Shown here: piece after piece, positions 1 to 13,880 of the stretch
How positions within the stretch are numbered: position 1 is the stretch's first letter
Layout: every line of letters starts with the position of its first letter
Source: Pithys albifrons albifrons
Taxonomy: Eukaryota > Chordata > Aves > Passeriformes > Thamnophilidae
Direction: 5' to 3'
DNA: 64,000 nt
Assembly: GCF_047495875.1 (NCBI RefSeq)
Contig: NC_092474.1
Coordinates: forward strand, 4,047,001-4,111,000
Notes under the pieces: generated by a model
Database searches by the model: none
What the model saw: only the letters and a program-made list of their open reading frames with translations
Told to the model about the DNA's origin: nothing
Translations under genes and position numbers: made by a program

Positions 1-3000
1 TTTCTAAAAGTTGGCTCCAGCATCCTGTCTTCTCAGGGCATCAGCTGGTAGGAGCCTTCCTGAGGATGTCCTCTTTCTATCATGATGGTGTTTTATTGCT
101 TATGAGGATTAATTTTCTCCAGTCTGCCTCTGTTGGCCCTTACGAGTTCCAGAGATTTTTCAGTGCATCCTTTCTCTCTCCCCTGCAATTGAGGTTTAAT
201 TGATGTGAGGCACTTTTTAATTTGCCTGTAGCTTCTCATAAAGACTGTATATATGAGACACTATTATTTCAGTACCACCAAGACTTGTAGTAATTCCTGG
301 TACTAATAATTTCACATTCTTCCCTAGTAATGAGGGTGCACCATGGGATCTGAATGTCTCCAAACCTGGTGTTTGCTCCCCTGTGGCATTCTTCTACCCC
401 AGGAAATGAGAAACATTATTGTGCTTGTTGTAAGAAGAGGCTTGGCTGTGTATGTTGTTGTGATAGGAAGCCTTCAGGAGCACTGTAGGCTTGAGGAATT
501 CTCACTGCTTACCCAGCTCTTTGCACCCTGTGCTGGGACCAGCTTCCCTCTCCCCACTCCCATTCCATGGACATCCAGTCAGTGAACTGATCCATGTTAA
601 AAGAACATTTTTGGTAGCTTTAATTTTTGTTAGCCAAAGTAACAGCTTGTACCATGACCCTGTGCCTAGAGGCTCAGAGGAGCAGGGAGGGTTTGGCCAT
701 GAGGAGCCAGGGCACACACACCAGGTTTGGCTGTGACTTAGATTTCCTCCCGCCGTGCTTTTTTCCAGCTTGCAGTTATGGTCCTCTCACTATGGCACAG
801 CTCTGCAGGGCCACACTGTCAGTCACAGAAACTCTCCAGAGAAGGGGAGACAGTGATAATTACAGTATCTGAGGTGAAAGGCAGCTCCAGCATCCTGGGT
901 CTCATAATGCCCCCCTGAATTGAGGCAGGGATTGCATTTGGATTTTCCCAGGCTACAACACAATCAGCAGCACCCAGTGCCTCATCTCCTTGTGGGATAG
1001 TGGCAGACATTGCCCTGTTTCCCACACAGAAATCCTGAGGTTTAGGCAGTTCTAGCAGTTCAGTAATTGCTGTTTCTAATCACCTAAGTCTGTTTTTACA
1101 TCAGTAGGCTAAGCTTAACTTTATTATGGTCACACTCTTAGGGTTTTTACACTAAACTCTAACATGAAAATGTGCTTAACCACAGACCTCTGTTTTCCAG
1201 CTGGAGAAAGGCTTAAGCATGTAATTTTAAACTATTTTGTGCCTTAACATCGACTTCATTTGAAACTATTTACGTGGATTAAATACTTGCTTAAAATCTT
1301 TGCTGTCTTGGGGCTTTTCTGTATAGCAATTGGGAGAGACTTTGGCATCAGGGAATGTGTTGAAGGTGGCACAGGAGGTCCATGGCAGGGCCTGGAGCAG
1401 AACTCATTTCTGCTGACTGGCATTCCTCTACTTAGACATGATTTCCTCTTCCTTATGGAGGCAAAAGCCAACTTGGCACCTTGTCACTGCAGAGCTCTTG
1501 CTCTTCCCCTTTGCTGGCACATGAACAAATCTAAATAGTGAACACTTGACCTCTTTCCAGGGAGTGTTAATAATAAGACATTTTTCCTACAGCAACAGCA
1601 GCAATTGGCATTGGCTTGAAGGCTCTTAGGAATTGCTTTGCTTGGGCATTGTTTTGCTGGGACAGGTGGTGAATTCTTGCTGGGAGGCAGCAAATTCTCC
1701 TCTATTTGTTTTCTCTTGTGTCTTTTCCTTTCAGTTCCTGGCCTGAACTGATCCTGGACATTAACACCTGAGGCCCACTTTGCATTGCAAAGGTTTGTGT
1801 GGTGAGGTGGATGGAGGTTAAGCAGACAGCTTTGTCCCACATGGCTTAGAGCTGTTCCCACCATGAAGTCACTGTATTGAAAAAAAACCATTTTTTGAAA
1901 GTTTTGCTGTGCTCATGTAAAAACTTTGCTTGTATCAATGTCATAAAAATCAAGTCTCACACTGCACTGTCATGCTGAGAAAAGAGTGGTTTCTCTTGTA
2001 GATTTGGCATTTCTTGGCTGTTGTTCTTCTGTAGAAAAAACCAAAAACCAACATAAAAAACCTCTTGATGAACAACCCCAAACCCCCAGTGTACTTTATT
2101 GAGGGAAATGATATAAATTAAAAATACCTCTGCAACTTTAAGGCTCGTGGCTGGCAGCCAGTTAACCTTGTTTGTAGCTCATGAGAAAGAAGGAATCTCA
2201 GGTTGCAATTATCTGTCTTAATATTCCACATTGTAGTAGGTATTAATGTGCAATCGCAATGTGGACACAAAAATGAGAATGTAATTTCCAGGGCTGTGTC
2301 ATTCACTAATTTCTTCCTTAATGACTGTAGTCTGTGTGGCAGAAGGTGCACACACTGCTGTGTGAGCTGCTGTTCTGGTGGTGATCTGGTTGTGTGGGAG
2401 CTGGGAATGCCCAGCTAGGAAGCAGGATTCACTCAGAGGTGTGTTACCTACTACCATCCTGCATTTCTCCTGTCCATTCCAGGCTCCTGCTGATTGCTTT
2501 CTAATTTTCATTCTGTGACTAATGGAGAGTGGTATCTCTTTAGGGGATATTTTCCTCCCCAGTTAAGCACTGAGGGTGTTCCCTCTGGATAGTCTCAGCA
2601 GTCTCTTTGGGAACATCACGTTGCTGCTTTGCAGGGATATAGGAAAGAAAATAGTTGCACAGCAGGGAATGTGCCTTATTTGGTGGTGTTATTTCAAAAG
2701 AGGCTTGAGGAAGATTGATCTTGAGCTTCACCCACAATATGAAAGTATTTCCTCTGATAAAGGAAGGACAACTACACGACAGGATTGCTTGTAAAAGAAC
2801 CTGGGTTCCTTCTGTGAACACGGATGTGCTTGTGCTGCTTAATTGCCATTTAGAATTGAACCAGTCCTGTTCTTATCCTTTCATATAAAATGTTTATGAA
2901 CTTAGCTTATTAAAGAGACCAAAAAACCCCCTATGAACCCCATCCATTTAAAAGAAAACTTTCTGCAGGCTGACACTGCCAGGAAGTGATCATGCTTGAA

Positions 3001-6000
3001 GGGAGATCAACATGACTGACAGAAGCTTCTAGTCTAGTCCATGGCAAATATCACACTTACTTTTTCAGAATATGGCAAAAAGCATCATGATGTGAAGCAT
3101 GATGTGGGACATCTTACATGCCTGAATGTTCATGTTTTACATGAATTCTTCTCTATAATTTTCAAGCTGTTTTTAAGGTATCACACTTGACATTGAATCT
3201 GTGTTTTTTTCATAAAAATATTGTGAGGAGGTTTCTGGTTGCTCTCAGTGCTCAGCATGGATAAGTGGCAGGACACGCTGCGGGTTTTGGAGGGTCAGAC
3301 CTCTTCATCCAGTGAACCAGAACTTGGGTGACCCTCTCTGAGTATGCACTGGGGTGACATGGAGCACTCTGTAGGTGGAGCACACTGAGGTTTTTTCAAC
3401 ACCTGGGGCAAATCTTGCAAGAGTTTATTGCAACCAACTGAACAGGTTACCAAATGTGCATGAGCCAACATGCCAATTCAGTGAGTGATTCATCTCCACT
3501 GTGCTCTTGTGTTCAGGGAGGGAAAGCAGAGCTCTCATGTTGTTTAGCTGCTGGCACAAAATGACTAGTAATTGTCAGAAAGCATTTATTTTTCTCTCTT
3601 GACATTTCCTCCTAGCAACATGTAATATATACATTTCCTATAAATTATAAAGCTTTTTTTTTTAGCTTTCCTCCTTCAGTTCCTTGAGTCAACAGCATAA
3701 TATTAGGTACAGGGAAGAGAACAAGCAAGTAGCAGGCATATGGCCCTCAAGGCCTACAGCAGAATTCCTCCTGTAAACCCACAAGCAATGTTTTGAAGGG
3801 GTTCAGATTTAACTCTCAGCTGTACCACCAGCTCTGAAGAGCATTGAAAAGCTTCCAAGAGTTTTGCAATAGCTCTTGAGAAGTTAAGAGCACACAAAAA
3901 TCAATGTAAACAAGTAATATTTCTTATAACTGAATGGGTTTAGAATTGGTGTCATTTCGAGAGAAAAATGGAAAAGCAAAGGCAAGAATGTTGGTAAAAT
4001 TCCACTGTGTTTCTTAGCATTGAATTATATGAAAAAGTGAAGTCAAAGATATGTGTATATTCATGTATGAATATATGTAAGCCATTCTTTCCTTAAACTT
4101 GTGTGCAGCTGGTGCTTTTCAGGATTTGGAGAGCTGGAAGATGATATTTCTCCTTAAGGTCGTAATTTAAAATAAATTCCAGATATCATTATGACTTTCT
4201 TTTTGAGGTACTTGTGATATCTATATAAAAATATTAAAAATATTCTATGAGGATGTCACAGTTTGGCATTTAGACAGACAAGTGGATAGGACTAAGTGGG
4301 AAAGGAGAGGATTGGCACTGAATTTATATATACATGTCGAGTCATTGTTTCACAGCATGGGAGAACAATCTCTGAAAAAAGTTTTATTGAAGACAGGGTA
4401 GGTCAGAATAGATTGGAGCTGTATTATGAGCTTGCTCTGTGGTTTAGCTACACCAGCCCCCACAGCAGAAACGACTTGGAGATGGTTTTTGTTTTGCCTA
4501 AATAAATATTTGAGGTGGGCATAGGACCAGAAGATTTAATAAAGCTGAATCCCAAATATATCCATGCATCCTTGCCCTCAGTGTCACTAAAAATCAGTGC
4601 TGTCTCCCAGCAGCTTTTCCATGAATACAGACTGTGCTACTGCAGAGTCTGTCCTAGAGGCTGAAGAAACCACCTGAGAACATATTGTTGTAGGCAGGAA
4701 CAGTTTCCTGGCCAGTTCTGGAATGTGTTTGACTGTCTGTAGCAAGAACCTTCAGCTACAGAAGTGTAAGAACTCCTCTCTAAATTAGGTTTATCTGACC
4801 ATGGCTTCACATGCTGAGCAGCCTCCAGTAACCCTGTCTGCTGTAGTAGAGATGCACTGAGTAGAAGAGATTGGCATCATCATTGCAGAGGACTTGGGTT
4901 GTTTTTTGGTTTTGAGGAGTGCTGCTGTTGTCCTTCTCAAGAGCAACTGGACTCTAGTGAGTAGAGTTTACCTACAGGGACATCCTGTTGTGTGCCTTAT
5001 CACCAACCCATAATTTAATATTCCTGTCTCCCACAGTCTTAGAGCAGTCCAAAAACTTAGTTATGCTGCAGGCTCCTTGGACAGCAACTGGCACTTTGCA
5101 GCAGTGCTGGATCTTGTAGCCTGTGGTGAATGTACAAAGGAGCAGGAAGGACACTGGACACTGTGCCTTGAGCATCTGCCAGGCTGTGGCTGGCCCAAAG
5201 TAGGTCATACACCATGAACTGTCTTTTCTCCAGCTTATAGTCAGCCTTTCAGGCTCCAGTCTGGCTAGCACTGTAGCAGAGAATTATTTGGGACACTACA
5301 GATCTTATTCATCAGCAGCCTGTGTAAAGCAGTGCTTTGGGATGTGCCAGCTGTATCCAGAGTGGTGGCAGCCTCAGAGGACAGCAGGTGTGTGCTGCCC
5401 CTGAACTCAGGAGGAGCACAGTGCTTTGCAAAGGCTTGGGCTAAGCTTGCCCCAAGGTGCAGCACAACAAGGGTTAAGGATGAAAGCATCTTGGAGAATG
5501 GAAAGATGGAATACTTGCCCTCTAAGATATTAGTAGAAGTGTAGCCCTGGGCCCTAGATGAAACAGGATTGCTTAAGTCAGCTCCACTCCTCAGACATGA
5601 GAACTATCAAAGTTCTTATATATAATTTATCCTTCTTTTAGGTGGATTTCTTTTTCATCTGCACCTCTAAATGTGTTGTTTCTTTTTCCATCGTAGTCTA
5701 AGGCTAACATTTTACCATTCCAGAAGAATCCAGGGGTATTTTTTAGCCTTTTGAGCACTGGTTCAACATTTCACATGTTGTAAAATGAACAAAGAACAGA
5801 AAGCTCAGCAATCATGCTCTGGACTTAGCTCTGAGGAAGGGCCACCCAGCTGGAAAGCTTGGGGCAGGAATTAACCTCTGGGCAACATGGTGCTCCCTGC
5901 ATGAAACAGAGTCTGAAAACATGTCCTGGCTTCATTCTCAAAATTAAAAGACATAGATGCCAGTTGAAAATACTGGAATAGTTGTGCTGAGATTTATGAT

Positions 6001-9000
6001 ATTCCACCCAAACATTTTAAAAACATCTTAATAGAAATATTTAGATTTTCTAATGGTATTTTATTTCCTTTTTTGACATAGAGATGAGTGATAGTTGCCT
6101 GACACTTGTCTAACAATTTCATCTCTCGCTGCACTAGATTCAAATTAAAGCAAGTTGTTCTTTAAAATTGGAAGTGTGAAAGGTTGTAAATTTGTTCTCA
6201 GCCAGCCACTCAACTGTACTGGATCTTAACTTCCTTTTCATATATTTCTGATGCTGAATACAGCAGTAGATGAACCCTGCTGGAGCTGATATCCTCTTTG
6301 GCTTTTGAATCTGTCACCAAATACAAGCATTTTCTGCAGCATTATGGACTTTTCATCATCACCATGTTTCTTTTTCCTTCTTTTAATAATCCACTCTGTC
6401 AAAATACCAAACCAGCATTTATTTACTTAGTGAAAACACACAAGATAATCTTTATTTTAAATGAACATAAATTACATTAACTTTTCTATATCATAAACTT
6501 GTAGCTTATGGAAGTTGCCAGAGTTCCTGGTATTTTCAGCAGAGTGGGAAAAGAAATTCAGCTTCCCATCTGCCTGTCCTGTGCAGCATCACACATTCTC
6601 TCTGTGAAAGGCAATTTAATCCTTTCAAGTAGCAGTGCCACCTCAGCAGGACAGTCTCAGTCCTAATGTGCTGTTCCCTCAGTGCTGACTGTGGTATTTA
6701 GAATGGAGCAGAGTAGATATGGGAGATTTCCCACCCCTGACTTGGAGAAAAGGTATCTGCTCATTGTATGAGCTGTTAGGAGTTACACTACCAATTGCAT
6801 CTGGAATGGGAGTGTAGGTATTACTCAGTAGCAATATCCTGTCTCTTAATCTGTTAAGCTCTGTATCCAATTCATAGAAGCCTTTGGTGATAGTGTATTT
6901 ATTGCTTAAAATCTAGACTTTTTTAAAAAGAGCATGTCTGCTGCATTAAGCACACTTGAACCGTAGATTTCAGTGGAAATTAAGAGGTTTTGCATCTTGA
7001 TAGAGGAAAGATGCAGCCAAAAGCACAGAAAAATCAGCAGGCTCTCTGGGCCACCTGAGTTGTTCATAGAAATGGAGTGAGACTTGATTTTTCTTTTGTT
7101 TTCAGTCCAGATCTTATGTCAACTATTCCACACAGGAATGAAGAACTAGAGGGGTTTATTCATTCTACAGAATTTTTTGAAGGTAGAGACAGTTCCCATT
7201 CTATGTTCACTTGCCTAAAGGGCATTTTCCCAAACGTTTGTGAGGAATTGGAAAGAATCATTACTGTGTCAGTACAGGAACCAAGAGATCAGGAGGCAGG
7301 AGATAACAGCTGAGTACCTCAATAACCAGCCTGCAGGATTAGTTTTGTTTTTTTTGTTTTCTTTTTTCCCCTGGTCTTTCAAGCTTGTATTTATTCTGAG
7401 TAGAAGAATAGAGTTGTGTCAGAGATTGTCATGTTATCCCAGTCACTGAGGTACCTTGGTAATCCAAGGCTCTGGAATGAAGAGTCCAGCTGATAGTTTG
7501 GCCCTTCCCATTGTTTCCCAGCACCTGCAGCATTTGGAAGTGCTGACTGGACTTAGCACAAATCTGACAGAGTTCAGGAGTTCCCAGGAGGTTTCTGATT
7601 ATTCATCTTTCCTTTTGGACAAAAACTTGCTGCATAATCTTAGAAAAGCCTTCTGATAGAAAAGACAGCTGGAAAAGAGAGGAGTTAGAGGCAGGGGAAG
7701 GGATAATCTGAGCTATGTGTCACCTCAGTTTTATTCAGCTCTGTGCCAGAATATCTCCTCTTATGTTCAGTGGACCCATTCCTGACTTCAAACAGGCAGG
7801 CAAGCTTGCAAAAATATATTTGCCAGTTTGAAGTGCTGTGTGCTTTTTGTAAATTAATAGTTAATTAACAGTAGAGTGTAAGGAGAGAAGACGAAGAGAG
7901 GTGATATATAGAATTGTGATGATGTGTTTTATGCCTGGAAATGACTTAAGAATATTGGGTCAGAGTGTGAAGAGCTGGGATGGAATCACTGTGCACAAGA
8001 CCAGTTTTCATTTAGGGTGACAATGAGTTCAGGCTTCATCCCAAATGCCACTGCAGTGTGGTCTGATGGATATGGCAATAGTGCAGGGAGTCAAGACTAT
8101 TACAGTGGAAGCTGCATCCTCATTGAAATGGTAACATTCCCATTTATTTCAGTGAGGGACTGGGCTTTTCCTCTCTTCCTACCTCTTCTAATAACCAGCT
8201 CTGGCCCCTCCATCCCCTTAATGGGTTGCTTTGAGCCTGCCAGACCAGCAGCCATCCAGCCTGATAGGTGAGCACAGCACCACGTGGAGCTACTGACCCC
8301 TGGCTCCAAAGTCACAGTGGTGCTGGGGAGGTGGCAGGTAGGGGTGCCCCTGCCCTTGGAGACAACCAGGCCAGCAGCAGCTCAGGGGTGTAGGTGCTGC
8401 ACCACACTCTGCCAAAGGCTGCAGAGTTCCCCCAAACCATCTTGTTCAAGGGGCTGCATTTCTGTGTTTCCTGGTGTTCTTTACCATGTGAAATGCCTGT
8501 TGCTCTACCTGCATCTCCACAAAGTGGTTTAAGATCTCTGCATGAAAGAGCCCAGAGAGACCTCAGTGTTATGGTTATTATTACAGCTATCAAAATGTAT
8601 TAAAAATTTCTAATTCATGTATCAAGATGATCTGACAGGGTAGAATCTGTTGCTAAACTTGGTATTTTTCCCCCCTCTCTTTCTCTCTCCCTCTTTCAGT
8701 GTTTGAAATAGCAATCACCTCTGCAAAATTCAGGGCTAAGGCTGCAGCTGGAATGTGTGAAGGTTTCCTTTGCTCCCACAGTGGGGTGTATAATTGACAG
8801 TAATGGCTGTAAAATCCAGAGCTCAGGGGCTAAAGTTATGGGTTTTTTTCCAAGCCATTCCTCTGGAAAAGAGTCTGATCAATGGCTGAGCATTTCAATC
8901 TGGTATTAATAAAGGCAAAGTGTTAAAGATCTGCTTTAAGAATAAATAATCTAATTCAGTTTATAATCCTAAGTGTTGTTTAAAAAGAAATAGGAGTAAT

Positions 9001-10080
9001 AACAGAAACAAATCACCCTTTACTTAAATATTAATCTTTTACTGTAATTGTGCCTGAATAAATATTTCAGTTGCAAAGAGTGGGTTGTGTTGTCAAACAC
9101 TGAAAGCTGTGCTGTGACTGAATTCAGTGTCCTGTGTTTGGGCTCTGTAAGGAAGAGCTGCAGTGCTTTGAAAGCTTTCCTCTGCTCTGCCTGCTCTGTG
9201 TGTGTCACTGTGTGTTTCACGAGGCTCCCTGAGTGATGGATGCTTGCTGAAGGCAGGGAAGGACATCAAATTGGCACAGATTCCTCGCTGGGGTTGCTTC
9301 AGTTGGCTCCAAATGATATATATCTTCATAAAGCCAGCTGCATTCACAGCACTGGGGGCTTTGTGTTGTCTAGGAATGCAATGCACAGCTAAAAATCTTC
9401 TCTTGTAGCTTTAGAGGGAGCTGGTGTAGCTGATACTCTGTGTTTGTGTGACTAACCTTATCTAGTTATAAAATGATGTGCCACTGAACTTTTTCTTCTT
9501 TAAAAAGACAACCAGGATCTCTGGTCTTAAAAAAAAAAAGGCATTATCAGCTACTGCTTTTATTTTCATCATTTCCCTTTCCTTACTGAATTATGTGGAA
9601 TGCAACTGCATTGGTGAAGACCAGGATTACCACCAAACAGTCACCACATTTGAAAGGCTTAAAAAAAAACTAACAGAGGACTTAATATCTTCATTTTAAA
9701 GACTGACAAGAAAGCAGATATTGCAGTGACCTATTACACATTTGAATGCAGTGCAGTGGAATAATCTAGCTAGAAAAGAACTCCATTTCTGAAACCTAGT
9801 TATTCTATTACGTACTACCATAAGCTTTGTAGCTCAGGGAGACTTGGAAGGTGTGACAGAGAAAACCTGACCATTTTTCAAGGTATTCCACTCTGATGGA
9901 TGTACTGCAAACAAGTCTAATCTACCAATGAGAAAGGATGAGGTTCTGCTTTTGTAGCATCTTGATGGTCAGAATTTATTTCTTTGAAAATCCTAATTTA
10001 GGCCTGAACTCTTCTTTCTGGCCTTGGCTGACAAATCTGAGAGCTCTGAATCATTCTTACCATGTCAGAGAACTATAGTG
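1..10080. other. Unique intronic sequence, no gene recognised
   Basis: The open frames here are short (up to 135 residues, minus strand 1484-1891) and overlap on both strands, with no domain or conserved motif. Visible composition features are an A/C-rich patch near 2034-2090, an AT-rich patch near 4200-4250 and a C/T-rich run near 8670-8700. No CR1 end, tRNA or tandem array was recognised. Confidence 0.5.
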
Positions 10081-10168
10081 AAGAGTAGAAAGTAGCTTGC
10101 CCAAGGTCACTCACTGGGGAGTGGCAGGGCCAGACTACTCCTGTGTTCTCAGCTCAGTGTTTTGTGTC
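10081..10168 (-). mobile_element. Ancient MIR-like SINE remnant
   Basis: The stretch around GCTTGCCCAAGGTCAC followed by GAGTGGCAGGGCCAGACT matches the reverse complement of the MIR core and downstream region, whose consensus reads TTGCCCAAGGTCACACAGC and then a GTGGCAGAGC-like block. MIRs are tRNA-derived SINEs that were active before the mammal-sauropsid split and survive in birds as short, highly diverged fossils. There is no internal promoter intact enough to be functional and no visible target-site duplication. Confidence 0.7.
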
Positions 10169-13100
10169 AACAGCAATATTTCATGACTGTATGGCTGCTC
10201 CTGTTGTATTCCTGCTTGAAAATGGACCCAATGCCGTGGGATCCACTTAATTTAGTCCAGTTCTGACAGTGAATTTCACCTGGAACTTCAGCAGTGCTAT
10301 AGGAGAAGTTTCTCTTTTTATCATCCATGAAATTGGCTGTGTTGGACAAGACAAATGAGAAGAGCAAAGGCCCAGCATGTTCTCAACACAGGACTGTCTG
10401 AAAACAGGAGCACACTTTAATGTACACTCCTCAGTACTGATGGGGATGCCACTTTTTCATACTTGTGGAAGAAATATCTACTAGGGAACCACTAACTGCT
10501 TCAATCCTCTTCATTTCTTTTTCTTACTCAAATGGCTTCCAAGTTTCTGCTTCATCTTTTCTCCACACAACTTGTCTGCTCACTTCTCACATTTATGTAA
10601 AAACTTTGGCATCAATTCTTGGCTGTTTCATATTTTAGAATATTTTGTTCTTTAGCATTGGGAAAGTTTGCACCAGAAATTTAAGTATGATTTTGTTGCT
10701 TCTTGTTTTACATCTCCACGAATTTTGCAGAACATAATGTTTCTTTTATGAACAAACAGTAAGAGTTGTAAATTATTAAACATGGAAATAAGAGATAGAG
10801 ACATATATGGGAGTTTTATAATTGTCAAAGAAAAAACGGATTTACTCATGTTATTACATGTTCTTACCATGGAAAAAGAGTTGATTCCTTTCTTTTTCTT
10901 TAAGTTTTGGAGTTCCTGCTATTCATTGTGTGTCCTGGGATGCTGTGGTATAGAAAACAATCACATTGCATTTTAAATTTACAGTAGCTGTTCTAACAGT
11001 CTTAAGCAGCCCACCAGATACAGAGTGTGCTCTGCATTGTGAGAAGCTTAATAGGGAGAGAGTCATTTGTTCATGATAACATTATGAACTTTGGTTTGCT
11101 GCTCTCCTTATGCAGTCAGGAAGTCTGGGAGCAAAAGTGGAGGTCACACTCTTAATTATGTGGGAGACCTGTTTCCAGGGTTCTGTATTCCTCCAGGGGT
11201 CATTGTCATGCAGCATTGAACAAGGGGCAGCAATAATTCTCTCCACATATAATTTGGTGAATTTACTGACTTGAACTGGTGGTTCTGCTGATAAATGAGA
11301 GCCTGGCTCAGCAGACTGTTTAGATTCATTCCTATTTGGGAGAGTACTTACACATATGCTTAACTTATAAAATGAGATTGAGTCCCAGAAGACTGAAAGG
11401 GAATTTGCTTCATTGGTTTGCTGAGCAGGGATCAGCTTTGGAACTGGAACTTGAAATAAAACCAGGGAGCCATAAAAGTTAAAGAGTATTGTGGTTAGCA
11501 ACCTGGTTTCTGTGTGTTTGCTGCTTAGGAATGAGTGCACACAAGGATTCTGAGGGAGAGCACTGCATTTGTTCTGGCAGAGGCTTTAATCACTTGTCCC
11601 TTCTCTTCTGCTGTGTCTGCTTCCAAAAATTTTAAAATTCTTAGCCTCTATCCTTGTATAAATTGGTCTCATGTTACTGGAGGGAATGACAGACACTCAG
11701 AAGTACTGATTGCATCATCCTTTCTTTCTTAAGGAGCTTGGGAAAAAAAACCACAATCAGAAAAAGCTTGTTATAGCCAAATATGCCACTGCAAAAATTA
11801 TTTCTTTCTAAGCATTTTATCCTATCTAATTTTAAACCTTTCCAGTTGTTATGTTTGCCATTTCTGAGACTCTTCCACTGTCCTTTTGCTTTGAATTTGC
11901 TCTGTATATCCTGTTGGTTTTAATTATACTCTCCTGCCTACCTGCTCTAGCAATTTTCTCTCCTTGGCACATAAATTCTTGAAATATTTGTGGAAAGTAA
12001 ACACTTTGTTTCTTCTGTCATTTAAACCTGACCTACTGATTTTTTTCAGAAAATCACCAGCCAACCTTCTGGTCAACTTGATGTTACTTCAAGTTTGGCA
12101 CATTCAGGCCCTCTGGAATTCTGGCAGATGATTTCTTCTATCGTTTTTCTAAAAAAAGCTTGTCCATTTCCTTCAGTCATTGTCATTCCTATTTGTACCT
12201 TATCCTGCTGTGCAGTGACAGCAGAACTAAAGTCAAGCAGCTTGAGCAGAGCAAATGGAAAACCATGCCTAAAAGCCTGTTTATATTCAGAGACTGTAGT
12301 GATAATTTTGGCAGTGCTGTGTTTTAATTCTTCATGTCATTTGGTTGCTTTTAATACTTGTAACAGCTGTGAGTTGGATTTCTCCACACAAATCCCAAGA
12401 ACCATGCTAGTTAGGACTTTGGAGTATGTTCCCTATCCAAATTTTCCATTATGCTTTCTTGGAGGAGATATTTTAAGCCAGATTTTTTTGGTGATTTTGT
12501 GTTCCAGCAAGTACCCTGAGGGTTTTCCATTGCAGTGAAAGAAGAGCAGTGTTTCTATTTCCAATGGTTTTGTGTTGGCCTTGCAAAGAAAGAGTTTACA
12601 CTCGATGAAGTCAGTAGAGACTCAGAATTGGAGTAGTGGAGCAGTAGTAGGAGTATAAAACAGATAGGAATTCAAGCAGTCTAATGTTTAGGTGTCTGCC
12701 ATGAAATGAAATGCTACTCGAGTAGGAATTGATCTTCACTTACTGTTTTTTGCCGTTATGTGAATGATTCATGAACCCGTTGAAGCTACTAATGATTGCC
12801 AACGTTACTGAATTCATAATTATAACAATTAGGGTGTCTCTTCCCTTGCCTCCAGTTCAATAAAACCAATATGTCTTTTTAAAGGGCTGAATGTACATCT
12901 TTCCACTGTCAATGGCAAAGATTTCTTAGTATGGGCCTGGGATTCTTACAGGTAGAACCAATGCTGTGCTGCTGCTCAGCCTCCAGAGCTGGTGGTTGTT
13001 TCCAACACAAACTAGATTAGTATCTTCAAACTTAGCTGTAAAAGTGGCTTTAAATGCCAAATTACAGTAGATGGGAGTTTGCCCCATAGTAAGGAAGCTC

Positions 13101-13700
13101 CTGTGAAGTGTTACATCTCTCACATAAGCTGATGGCATGAGATCCTTGCTCTGGTTAAATGGTATTTCTTATTCACAGTGACACATGATTTCATGAAACA
13201 TTTCATGCCATGTCTGTTTTTCTCTCTCCTCCGGTTTTCTAGTTACTAGTTTGATCATATTACTATTTTTACTGAAGGAGTACTTTACTTTTGGAACTGG
13301 CAAACAACTGTAGTCACATTCTGACAGAGTGCATTGAGATAAGGTGGTGAGAACCTACCATTTCTCAGCCTGCCTACTTAGATCAGTGAATATTTAAAGT
13401 CCATTTAAGTTTATCTGCAGTAATGGCTTTGTTTACAGCTGTATTGGGATAGGGAAGTTGTTTTGCTGGAGGTGATTTGAGGACACGTGGAAGGAATAAT
13501 TTTGGATGAGGGAGCTATTATCAGCCATTACATGTTTCCAGGAGGTCTGCAGAGTTACTTAATGTTTTACTAGGAGTGCTTGTTGTAGGAAGTGGAGCTG
13601 CATTTGGCCATACATTTATCCATTGCAGTGTCTGCAGTGTTCTGTGGTCTGGTTGCTCTGAGCAGTGGCTCATAGAAGACTCCAGTTCCAGCCAGGGTGG
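10169..13700. other. Unique intronic sequence, no gene recognised
   Basis: Two long open frames occur, minus 11082-11540 (152 residues) and plus 12095-12538 (147 residues). Neither shows a recognisable domain, a paired splice-site arrangement or coding-like composition. Runs of T and A are scattered through the region. I see no repeat family here. Confidence 0.5.
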
Positions 13701-13702
13701 CT

Positions 13703-13880
13703 CCTCTGGCTGCTTCAGCCATTAAAATAATCAGGTTCTGGAAAAGCCTTTCAGGGAATAGGCATTTAAAATCCCTAAGAGCTTTTAAAATGGAGCTTGA
13801 TAAGTTTATGGAGAGATTATACGATGTGGTGGGTGCAATAGTAGGGAACTATCCATATGGACCAAGATCTCTTCCTACCC
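13703..13880 (+). mobile_element. Remnant of an old L3/CR1-like LINE, end of the RT ORF
   Basis: The frame reads SAIKIIRFWKSLSGN, then SLRAFKMELDKFMERLYDVVGA. It has the same layout as the C-terminus of CR1-clade ORF2, where a residue pattern of the form 'nrvvrhWNgLP..vv' is followed about 10 residues later by 'sLevFKerLD'. Here the tryptophan, the leucine after it, the FK pair and the LD pair are all kept. The divergence from the younger CR1 at 43.1 kb is large, so I read it as an older L3-like branch and not standard avian CR1. The rest of the element is gone. The frame remaining open is probably chance or a sign of modest decay. Confidence 0.55.

Noticed and set aside
11082..11540. 152-residue minus-strand open frame
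   Set aside because: No recognisable domain, no supporting splice or promoter context, and no similarity to a known family that I can see.
12095..12538. 147-residue plus-strand open frame with hydrophobic stretches
   Set aside because: The hydrophobic runs reflect T-rich DNA. There is no signal-peptide logic, domain or gene context.
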